Source: JBBKWH01 sp037968855 (GTDB lineage: Bacteria > Pseudomonadota > Gammaproteobacteria > Pseudomonadales > Moraxellaceae). Taken from it: a stretch of DNA of 13,625 nt. Below the pieces are notes generated by a model, which saw nothing but the letters and a program-made list of their open reading frames with translations, did no database searches and had not been told where the DNA came from. The translations under genes were made by a program, and so were the position numbers. Location of the stretch: the NCBI GenBank assembly GCA_037968855.1, contig JBBKWH010000001.1:1-13625 (forward strand). The letters are read 5' to 3'. This document shows, one piece after another, positions 6,793 to 13,625 of this stretch (its first letter is position 1; each line of letters starts with the position of its first letter).

Positions 6793-9155
6793 TGGCAAAC
6801 CTGATGGACGCTATGATGCCAAACAGACACCACCACCCTCACCAACGTCGCCCATCACGACACGGTGCTTGGCGACGACTGCGCGATGCCATTTGCATCT
6901 GTGTATTACTCTCGCAACCTATGACAGCATGGGCTGATCGTGTGCTTGATCACCCCGAACTACAAGCAGGCTTAGAGCGCCTACAAGATAGCCGAACCGC
7001 AGATGCCGCACTCATCTGGGCTGACTTGGCACATTCTGCCGAGAGTCAAGACGATCCAGACCTGTCATTAAGTGGTGTCTTGGCTGCGATTGCATGGGAG
7101 CAAGTCGGCGATCCACGGGCATACGATATTTGGGCCAAAGCCATTGCAGGTTTTTTGCAAGCCGGCACCAGTTGGGAAAACGAACGTCAGCGCATTAAAG
7201 CGCGCTTAGATCGCAACCGAGAGGCACTCCAGCACGTCAACCCAGACAATCCACCGATCCTGATTGCAGAAGACCAATGGTTACAAGCCGTCGATCAACT
7301 GACCCATTTGAGTGATTATGAAGGGCCTGCACCAGGCTTAACGGCGGCTGTACCCCAAGATGACAGTACCGTCAGTGTGAATTACTTTGGCACAACGCCC
7401 CAAAACAATACCGCCACCGATATTCGTCAATCTAGTGATGCGGTCATTGGCAGCATTGACATTGATTCAACGGAAGATGCCTCAGCCAATGCCTCAATCC
7501 TTAATGGCAATCGCTCAACGGCCTCACGCTCTTTGGCCTATATTGGACAAGCATCCGGCCAAGCCAACAATCCTGCTAACACCAACCGCAGCAATACAGC
7601 CGCTACCGAGGCGGTCATTCCATCTTCGACCAATGCTGATGACGAGACTGTGCGCCTCTCCAGCGGCCCTATTGGTATCGTGCCCAATAACACTGCCAGC
7701 ACCGCATCGCCTGAGACAACAACAGCCCCACGCCCCATCTTGCAATCTCCCGACTTGATGGAATCCGACACAGAGGATCAGGGCCAGCTTGATGGCAAGC
7801 AGCGCACCGCGTTAAGCGTGGCCACAGCGTTGCAAAAAATTCAGCCTTTTAAAGTCAGATCACTACCAGACAAGCCGCAAAGTAAAAGTAAAAGCGTCAA
7901 CACAACGCTCAATACCACTGTCAATGCTGACGGCTTAAAAGCGATCGGTACCACAACCATTGATCTTGACAGTGCTACACAACAAACCATGGCGCAAACC
8001 GCTTGGGCGTATTTTGAGGCCAATCGCCAACCGCAAACCGGTATGTTTAATAGCAAGCAAGGCTATGCTTTTGCCACGCCATGGGAAATGGGACACATGC
8101 TAGCCGGTTTGGTCAGTGCACAACAATTAGGCTTAATTGATCGGGATCGTTTTTTGGATGAAACCGCCACCTTACTGTCCACCTTAGCGGATCTGCCGCT
8201 ATACAACCAAAGCCTACCCAATCGTGAGTACAGTACCCGCACCGGCCAAATGATCGACATGAGCAACCAGATTAGCCAAACGGGTAGTGGTTGGTCAGCC
8301 ATTGGCTTAGGACGCCTCATGCTTTGGCTAGAGTTGACTGCGCGCTATTATCCAGAACTCGAAGCCGCAGCACACGCGGTCAACCAAAATTGGAATATTT
8401 CAACATTAGTGGATCAAGGCCGCTTTGTCGGCATGATTCGGCGCGGTTCGAGCGAACAAACCTTTCAAGAAGGCCGATTGGGTTACGAGCAGTACGCAGC
8501 CGCAGGCTTTGCTTTACAAGGTATTAATCTAGCCAATGCCATGGCGTATGACACCATTGGCACACGCCAAATTGATCGTGTCTCGGTCTGGCTTGATCAG
8601 CGCCCCGATGGCCGCACCACTAGCGAGCCACTGTATTTGGGACTGATGGAGCTGGGCGGCATTGATGGCTGTTTTCGCCAAGTCGCAGATAGTCATCTCA
8701 AAGCCCAATTAGCCCATGCGATGCTCAGCAAAACCCCGACGGCTATCAGCGAAGAGTTTTTACCCGCCGCACCGTGGTTTGTGTTTAGCAGTGTCTATGC
8801 CGATGGCCAAGCATGGAACACCACCAGCCATGATGGTCAGCCGCGCCCAGATCTACAAACCTACAGTTTAAAAAGCGCCTTGGCATGGTATGCCATTGCC
8901 CCGCGTAGCTTTGATCAATGGCCCAATAATATTGTCGCGCAACTGAGCAGTCCGAACGGTTATCGTGCAGGATTGATGAATAGCGGAAAAAGCAATACTG
9001 CACTGAGTCTAGCCACCAATGCGGTGATGCTTGAAAGTCTGTGGTATATCAATCGTGAGCGCCAGCCGTTTATGGTCTTTAACGACTCACCGGTTGCCGG
9101 ATGCCCAATCGGTGCACCAAATCTTGATGCCACCTCCACGGAGTCCTCACCATGA
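6792..9155 (+). CDS. DUF3131-type protein, paralogue 4, exported, with N-terminal helical domain and long linker
   Basis: This is a 787-residue protein in three parts (numbering from ATG 6792; ATG 6804 is an alternative start). First is a long His/Arg-rich leader with a short hydrophobic core and a likely cleavage site after T45-A46-W47-A48. Next comes a helical region, about residues 50-160, whose Ala/Leu/Trp pattern resembles TPR-like repeats. A low-complexity Ser/Thr/Asn/Ala linker follows, about 175-390. The DUF3131-like domain occupies about 395-765 (AQTAWAYFEAN, TGMFN, LPNREY, QEGRLGYEQY, WN, ATNAVMLES). It keeps E560, E566 and E612, but has W431-E432 instead of WD, G505 where the others have Asp, and Gly at 617 where copies 1 and 2 have Asp. 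It starts 8 bases after paralogue 3. Its stop overlaps the glgA start as ATGA, which argues that both are translated together. The helical domain may dock to a partner, with the linker giving reach; function is unknown. Confidence 0.76.
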   Translation: MANLMDAMMPNRHHHPHQRRPSRHGAWRRLRDAICICVLLSQPMTAWADRVLDHPELQAGLERLQDSRTADAALIWADLAHSAESQDDPDLSLSGVLAAIAWEQVGDPRAYDIWAKAIAGFLQAGTSWENERQRIKARLDRNREALQHVNPDNPPILIAEDQWLQAVDQLTHLSDYEGPAPGLTAAVPQDDSTVSVNYFGTTPQNNTATDIRQSSDAVIGSIDIDSTEDASANASILNGNRSTASRSLAYIGQASGQANNPANTNRSNTAATEAVIPSSTNADDETVRLSSGPIGIVPNNTASTASPETTTAPRPILQSPDLMESDTEDQGQLDGKQRTALSVATALQKIQPFKVRSLPDKPQSKSKSVNTTLNTTVNADGLKAIGTTTIDLDSATQQTMAQTAWAYFEANRQPQTGMFNSKQGYAFATPWEMGHMLAGLVSAQQLGLIDRDRFLDETATLLSTLADLPLYNQSLPNREYSTRTGQMIDMSNQISQTGSGWSAIGLGRLMLWLELTARYYPELEAAAHAVNQNWNISTLVDQGRFVGMIRRGSSEQTFQEGRLGYEQYAAAGFALQGINLANAMAYDTIGTRQIDRVSVWLDQRPDGRTTSEPLYLGLMELGGIDGCFRQVADSHLKAQLAHAMLSKTPTAISEEFLPAAPWFVFSSVYADGQAWNTTSHDGQPRPDLQTYSLKSALAWYAIAPRSFDQWPNNIVAQLSSPNGYRAGLMNSGKSNTALSLATNAVMLESLWYINRERQPFMVFNDSPVAGCPIGAPNLDATSTESSP
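9140..9143 (+). promoter_or_regulatory. Ribosome binding site for glgA inside the end of paralogue 4
   Basis: GGAG lies 8 bases before the ATG at 9152, within the coding end of the preceding gene. It supports the ATG that forms the ATGA stop-start overlap (9152-9155). Confidence 0.6.
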
Positions 9156-10693
9156 ATGTCACTGCACCGCGCATCTTGATGGTTGGCAGTGAGCTTTTTC
9201 CTTGGGTCAAAACAGGCGGATTAGCTGACGTTATGGCGGCATTACCCATGACGTTAATTGATCATGGTCTAGACGTGCGGGTGTTGATGCCGGCCTATCC
9301 CGCCTTACTCGAACATCTACAAGACATTCAGCCCTTACGTACACTGCCTAACCCATGGCAGATTGATGCCACATTACATTGCGGGCGTAATGAACGTGGA
9401 TTAATGATTTATGTGATTGATGCCCCAAGCTTATATCAACGCAGTGGCAGTCCATATCAACAAGCAGATGGTCAGGATTGGCCGGATAATTTGCAACGTT
9501 TTGCCCTGCTGGGTTATATCGCGGCCCACTTTCACACTTTAGATTTGGATTTTGTGCCGCAAGTCGTGCATGGCCATGACTGGCATGCCGGCATGATGCC
9601 GGTCTGGCTCAAACAACTGCCTCATACGGCAACACGGCCTGCCTCAGTGATGACCATTCATAATCTGGCCTATGCGGGTAGCTTTCCATTGGAACGATGG
9701 GCTGAGACTCAACTGAGTCCCTCTCTTGCCAATACGGATGGTCTAGAGTTTTATGGTCAACTGTCGTTTTTAAAAGGCGGTCTACAGTTTGCAGATGCGC
9801 TGACCACCGTCAGTCCCAACTATGCACGGCAGATTTGCCAGCCAGAACATGGTATGGGGTTCGATGGCTTATTGCGTTATCGCGCCAACCAATTACATGG
9901 CATTTTAAATGGCATGGACAATCAAGAGTGGGGACCAACCACAGGCAAAGGCGATGTGGCGTATTACGATGCCGATCAACCGAATGCCAAACAACACGCA
10001 CGCGCGTTTTTGCAACAGCGTGAAGGTCTGGCAATTGATCCGCACGCGCTCATTTGTATTGTTGTCAGCAGGCTGGCATACCAAAAAGGGCTTGACCTAA
10101 TTCTCAATTGCCTTGAACAACTCATGCAACTACCGATTCAACTGGTCGTTTTAGGTCAAGGGGATCGTGCATTAACCGAACGTTTTCAACAAGCTGCTAC
10201 ACGTTGGCCCAGCCGTGTTGCGGTCAGAATTGGCTACCAAGAAGATTGGGCACACCAAACGTTTGCCGGTGGCGATGTGTTTTTGATGCCTTCACGCCAC
10301 GAGCCTTGTGGCCTGACCCAACTGTATGCCCTGCGCTATGGCACGCTGCCGTTGGTTCATCCTGTTGGTGGGTTGGTGGATACGGTCAACCCCATCGCCT
10401 TGCATCAGGCAGATATCCATGACGAACGCTGCCCTGTCGGCACCGGCTTTTATTTGGCGGACTGGTCAGAACAAGCCTGTATCGATCAGATGAACATGGT
10501 CTGCACATGGTTTCGTCAGCGGCCCGACTGTTGGGCGAGTTGGCGTCAACAAGCCATGTCACGCTGCTTTGATTGGTCACATGCCGCCCATGCTTACCAA
10601 CAGCTTTATCATGACTTAATACATGATCAAGCCACCCAACCCATTAGCACCAACACTGACAATACCAACACCTCCCATCCAGCGTTTGTCTAA
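9152..10693 (+). CDS. glgA: Glycogen synthase GlgA (GT5)
   Basis: This cytosolic GT-B glycosyltransferase of family GT5 extends alpha-1,4-glucan from ADP-glucose (UDP-glucose use cannot be excluded). The N-terminal domain opens with the glucosyl-donor motif K20-T-G-G-L-A-D-V, preceded by SELFP. VVHGHDWHAGM and MTIHNLAY are typical of the starch-synthase catalytic domain. The C-terminal domain carries the SRLAYQKG segment with R307 and K312, matching the donor-binding Arg/Lys of E. coli GlgA. It also has SRHEPCGLTQLYALRYGTLP with E384, matching the catalytic Glu of E. coli, and a following VGGLVDTV. All key residues are present, so it should be active. Its 513 residues exceed the roughly 477 of E. 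coli, mostly through a Thr/Asn-rich C-terminal tail. Translation is coupled to paralogue 4 upstream, and glgB starts 2 bases after the stop. No glgC, glgP or glgX is visible in the window. Confidence 0.95.
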   Translation: MNVTAPRILMVGSELFPWVKTGGLADVMAALPMTLIDHGLDVRVLMPAYPALLEHLQDIQPLRTLPNPWQIDATLHCGRNERGLMIYVIDAPSLYQRSGSPYQQADGQDWPDNLQRFALLGYIAAHFHTLDLDFVPQVVHGHDWHAGMMPVWLKQLPHTATRPASVMTIHNLAYAGSFPLERWAETQLSPSLANTDGLEFYGQLSFLKGGLQFADALTTVSPNYARQICQPEHGMGFDGLLRYRANQLHGILNGMDNQEWGPTTGKGDVAYYDADQPNAKQHARAFLQQREGLAIDPHALICIVVSRLAYQKGLDLILNCLEQLMQLPIQLVVLGQGDRALTERFQQAATRWPSRVAVRIGYQEDWAHQTFAGGDVFLMPSRHEPCGLTQLYALRYGTLPLVHPVGGLVDTVNPIALHQADIHDERCPVGTGFYLADWSEQACIDQMNMVCTWFRQRPDCWASWRQQAMSRCFDWSHAAHAYQQLYHDLIHDQATQPISTNTDNTNTSHPAFV

Positions 10694-10695
10694 GC

Positions 10696-12648
10696 ATGGC
10701 CATCGACATCATGATTCCAGACTTTGACCAATGGTTGCTGGCCGAAGGCACTCATCAGCAAGCGGCCAACTGGTTTGGTGCGCATGTGATCAAACAACAC
10801 GACCAAATCCACGTTGATGTACGATTTTTGCTGTATGCACCACATGCCAGTGCCGTCACTGTGGTCGGTGACTTTAATCAATGGAAAACGCAAAGCCATC
10901 GTATGCAAGCACTCGGTGGTGGACTCTGGGGGATGGTGATTTCATCATTAAGCCTCGGCGACTGCTATCAATACGCCATCTGGGATGCCAAGGGCCAAGC
11001 ACTACCATTACGCGCCGACCCATATACCCGTGCCATGCAAGCCGGTGCAGGCAAAGCCAGTCTGATTATTGCGCCTATTGCGCCAACCGCATGGCAGCGG
11101 TCACCACACACGTCGGCTGATCCCCTATCGATCTACGAAGTGCATTTACCCTCTTGGCAGCGACATGCCGATGGCACAGTCTATACATGGGATGATCTGG
11201 CAGACACGCTCCCCGCATACGTCGCGGATTTGGGCTTTACTCATGTGCAGTTTATGCCGATTTGTGCGCACCCTTTTGGGGGATCGTGGGGCTATCAGCC
11301 AATTGGCTTGTTTGCACCAATGGCAGAACTCGGCGATGCAGACGGTTTAAAGCGCTTGATCAATGCCTGTCATGCCATAGGGTTAGGTGTAATTTTAGAT
11401 TGGGTGGCCGCTCATTTTCCCAAGGATAGCCATGGTCTGGCCTGCTTTGATGGTCAGCCTCTGTACGAAAGCGACGATCCCAAGCTAGCCAATTTGCCAG
11501 ACTGGAATACCTTGCGCTACGACTATGCGCGCCCTCACGTGAAGCAGTTTTTAATCAGCAATGCCTATTATTGGCTAGAGACCTTTGGTTTTGATGGTTT
11601 ACGCCTTGATGCGGTTTCTGCCATGTTATACCGCGACTATGGCCAGTCGGACCACCAATGGAGCCGCAACATCCATGGTGGCCGAGAATATCTGGAAGCG
11701 ATTGATTTTTTGCAAACACTGACCACTCACCTACACCAGCGTGTGAGCAATTGCCTATTAATTGCAGAAGAGTCAACCAGTTGGTATGGGATTACGCGTC
11801 AACCGCAACATCGTAGGCGAAGCAAAACACCTTGTTCATTTTTAGGCTTTGACTATAAGTGGAACATGGGTTGGATGAATGACACCTTACGCTACATGTC
11901 ACGACCAGCAGCAGATCGGTTGCAGCATACGCGTGAGATCACCTTTGGGCCGTATTATGATCCAAGCGAGCATTTTATTTTGCCACTATCCCACGACGAA
12001 GTGGTACATGGCAAAGGCACCCTACTGACCCGCATGACCGGTGATCGCCATGAGCAATGTCAGCAATTGCGTGCCTATTACGCCTTTATGTGGGCGCATC
12101 CTGCCAAAAAATTATTATTTATGGGCAATGAATGGGGGCAAGATCAAGAATGGAACCATGATCGTGCGCTAGATTGGCATATGCTGCAATATGCTGACCA
12201 CCAACACCTTCAGCAACTGGTACAAACCCTTAATCAACACTATCGATCCTACCCCGCGCTCTACCGCGCTGATGGCAAAAGTGAAGGCTTTATCTGGTCA
12301 GATTACCGCTTGGCACAACAGGGTATCGTGGCCTTTATGCGGCAGTCTGATCTCAGTACCGATTGCACTGTACTGTGTGTCAGTCATTTTGATGCTCATG
12401 CCAAACAGAACCTCCAGATCAGCGTGAATCATGCGGGTACATGGCGTTGTATTTTGGACACGGATCAAACAGAGGCAAGGCTCAACCAATCCTCATTACT
12501 AATCAGCACCATACCCAATCCTCAGCCAGATCAAGGCTCAGCAGCCAGTGATACCATCGTCACCAGACATTCCCAGCATATCTGTATTGACCTACCGGCA
12601 TTTTCGACCCGCTGGTATGTGCATCACTCTATCGAGAGTGCCGGCTGA
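10696..12648 (+). CDS. glgB: 1,4-alpha-glucan branching enzyme GlgB (GH13)
   Basis: This cytosolic branching enzyme cuts alpha-1,4-glucan and re-attaches the piece through an alpha-1,6 bond. A CBM48 module spans about residues 35-110 (FLLYAPHASAVTVVGDFNQW). The GH13 barrel follows with its usual regions: DWVAAHF (region I), GLRLDAV with nucleophile D305 (II), IAEEST with acid/base E358 (III) and LSHDEVVHGK with D434 (IV). MGNEWGQDQEW and a C-terminal beta domain complete it. At 650 residues it resembles the shorter GlgB form that lacks the extra N-terminal N1 domain of the E. coli enzyme (about 728). The start ATG at 10696 is 2 bases after the glgA stop and has no good Shine-Dalgarno, suggesting translational coupling; ATG 10711 is an alternative. 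The C-terminal tail (about 595-635) is Ser/Thr/Gln-rich and looks variable. Its final 25 bases overlap the end of the convergent kinase gene. Confidence 0.95.
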   Translation: MAIDIMIPDFDQWLLAEGTHQQAANWFGAHVIKQHDQIHVDVRFLLYAPHASAVTVVGDFNQWKTQSHRMQALGGGLWGMVISSLSLGDCYQYAIWDAKGQALPLRADPYTRAMQAGAGKASLIIAPIAPTAWQRSPHTSADPLSIYEVHLPSWQRHADGTVYTWDDLADTLPAYVADLGFTHVQFMPICAHPFGGSWGYQPIGLFAPMAELGDADGLKRLINACHAIGLGVILDWVAAHFPKDSHGLACFDGQPLYESDDPKLANLPDWNTLRYDYARPHVKQFLISNAYYWLETFGFDGLRLDAVSAMLYRDYGQSDHQWSRNIHGGREYLEAIDFLQTLTTHLHQRVSNCLLIAEESTSWYGITRQPQHRRRSKTPCSFLGFDYKWNMGWMNDTLRYMSRPAADRLQHTREITFGPYYDPSEHFILPLSHDEVVHGKGTLLTRMTGDRHEQCQQLRAYYAFMWAHPAKKLLFMGNEWGQDQEWNHDRALDWHMLQYADHQHLQQLVQTLNQHYRSYPALYRADGKSEGFIWSDYRLAQQGIVAFMRQSDLSTDCTVLCVSHFDAHAKQNLQISVNHAGTWRCILDTDQTEARLNQSSLLISTIPNPQPDQGSAASDTIVTRHSQHICIDLPAFSTRWYVHHSIESAG

Positions 12649-13625
12649 ATAATCCGCCGATCCAAATCTAGCAAAAACCGATTCATCTCATCTTTTAACA
12701 ATCCGACCATCTCAACGATTTTGACCAACTGATCCTCGTGGGCTAACTCGCACATGGTCTCCGCTAGTCGAGCCACCTCGGGCTGACCAAAATTGGCGGA
12801 CTCCCCCTTGAGCTTATGAAACAAACGTCCCAACTGTTCCACATTCTCATCATAAACAGCTTGCTCAATATCAGCCAAACGCGTTGGGGCTTCCTCAACA
12901 AAGATTTTGGCCAAATCTAACAATAACTCTAGATCTCCGCCCATGGTGGCCAATGCCGCTTCATAGTCAAAACATGGGGTATAAAAATCCTCATCATCCA
13001 TGCCGTCCATGTCATCGTAGACTGATGTGCTTGTAGATGGACTAGCTTGCTGAACCACTTCAGCATCATCCTTGGTCTCAATAGTATTAACGGCCATATC
13101 CGTAGACGCACACTCATCCGTCACAGCCTCTTGAAACACCGAGACTTGCTCATCTCTTAAAATCCGAGTCATCTCTCGCGTTAGTGCCGCCAATACAATC
13201 GGTTTGGACACATAGCCATCCATACCATTTTGCATAAAACGTTCTTTATCACCCTCCATCGCATGCGCAGTCATGGCAATAATTGGCACACGGCAGCGGG
13301 TCTCACGTTGATACTGGCGAATCAAATGCGTCGCTTCAATGCCTCCCATCACTGGCATCTGCACATCCATTAAAATCAAATCGAATGCTTGCGATTTGGC
13401 CTTTTCGATGGCTTGTTTACCATTCTCAGCCAAGACCACTTGATGGCCCATTTTTTGTAATAATGCGATAGCCAAGCGCTGATTAATCGTGTTGTCTTCT
13501 GCCAGTAAAATCTGCAACGGCTTATCCCAAATCACCTCAACAGGACTTTGTGGACGTGCTGCCTGATCTTCTTTTAAGACTTGCTCACGCTGACCGAGCA
13601 CTTCCAAAATAGTGTTATATAACTG
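12624..13625 (-). CDS. Hybrid sensor histidine kinase, C-terminal part (receiver and Hpt domains), partial
   Basis: The frame is open to the right edge, so the 333 residues seen are the C-terminal part of a longer phosphorelay protein. The first residues, QLYNTILEVLG, look like the last helix of another receiver or receiver-like domain, as in BarA-type hybrid kinases. A full receiver domain spans about residues 35-160: acidic E43-D44, phospho-acceptor D87 in LILMDVQMP (codon 13365-13367), the switch Thr in IIAMTAHAM, and Lys in YVSKPI. A strongly acidic, Ser/Thr-rich linker follows (about 165-225). The Hpt domain covers about 226-333, with H270 in FHKLKGESANFG (codon 12816-12818) as the phosphotransfer site. 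A TTG at 13605-13607 could be read as a start, but the in-frame homologous sequence upstream argues against it. It is transcribed towards glgB and overlaps it by 25 bases. A role in controlling the cluster is possible but not shown. Confidence 0.82.
   Translation of the reverse strand, partial: QLYNTILEVLGQREQVLKEDQAARPQSPVEVIWDKPLQILLAEDNTINQRLAIALLQKMGHQVVLAENGKQAIEKAKSQAFDLILMDVQMPVMGGIEATHLIRQYQRETRCRVPIIAMTAHAMEGDKERFMQNGMDGYVSKPIVLAALTREMTRILRDEQVSVFQEAVTDECASTDMAVNTIETKDDAEVVQQASPSTSTSVYDDMDGMDDEDFYTPCFDYEAALATMGGDLELLLDLAKIFVEEAPTRLADIEQAVYDENVEQLGRLFHKLKGESANFGQPEVARLAETMCELAHEDQLVKIVEMVGLLKDEMNRFLLDLDRRIIQPALSIE
12625..12640 (+). other. Perfect inverted repeat in the overlap of two convergent genes
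   Basis: CACTCT, four bases ATCG, then AGAGTG form a perfect 6-base-pair stem. It sits within the coding ends of both glgB and the convergent kinase gene. No T-run follows on either strand, so it is not a standard intrinsic terminator, although it could weakly separate the two transcripts. Confidence 0.3.

Noticed and set aside
6241..6798. A 185-codon open frame on the minus strand opposite the end of paralogue 3
   Set aside because: Its Phe/Cys/Gly-rich translation is the mirror of the Lys/Pro-rich tail and repeat codons on the plus strand, it has no recognisable domain, and it lies fully within a well-supported gene.
2135..9155. Recent tandem duplication or a mobile element behind the four paralogues
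   Set aside because: The copies are strongly diverged in DNA and protein, have different ends, and no terminal repeats or transposase remnants are visible; the duplications look old.
12625..12640. Intrinsic terminator for glgB
   Set aside because: The stem is only 6 base pairs and no T-run follows on either strand, so it is listed only as an inverted repeat.

Overview
The window reads as one long plus-strand gene cluster of a Gram-negative bacterium, cut at its left edge, followed by a convergent two-component signalling gene cut at the right edge. Exported proteins with signal peptides, an outer-membrane-type lipoprotein and a BarA-like receiver/Hpt architecture suggest a gammaproteobacterium. 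The base composition looks close to half GC. I cannot name a genus from this sequence; a Moraxellaceae-like relative is only a guess.

Layout: (1) 3-242, the last 79 codons of a glycoside hydrolase family 9 (cellulase-type) enzyme. (2) 255-2123, a membrane-embedded family 2 glycosyltransferase of the cellulose-synthase superfamily, without a PilZ domain. (3) 2135-9155, four consecutive paralogues that share a DUF3131-type domain of about 370-440 residues but carry different N-termini: a membrane anchor, a cleavable signal peptide, a lipoprotein signal, and a signal peptide followed by a helical domain and long linker. (4) 9152-10693 glgA and 10696-12648 glgB, glycogen synthase and branching enzyme. 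(5) 12624-13625 on the minus strand, the C-terminal part of a probable hybrid histidine kinase with a receiver and an Hpt domain, whose end overlaps the end of glgB.

All plus-strand genes are separated by 48 bases or less or overlap, including a 70-base overlap between paralogues 2 and 3 and an ATGA overlap between paralogue 4 and glgA. This looks like a single transcription unit whose promoter lies left of the window. No gene-free stretch longer than 50 bases exists.

Working model (inference): the glycosyltransferase makes and exports a beta-glucan-like polymer; the GH9 enzyme and the DUF3131 proteins, placed at successive levels of the envelope, process, bind or guide it; and the operon ties this to cytosolic alpha-glucan storage through glgA and glgB. 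No bcsB, bcsC, PilZ domain or GH8 cellulase is seen, so this is not a canonical bcs cellulose operon. Within the DUF3131 set the first two copies keep all acidic positions that stand out in the alignment, while copies 3 and 4 have lost different ones. This suggests division of labour between catalytic and non-catalytic members.
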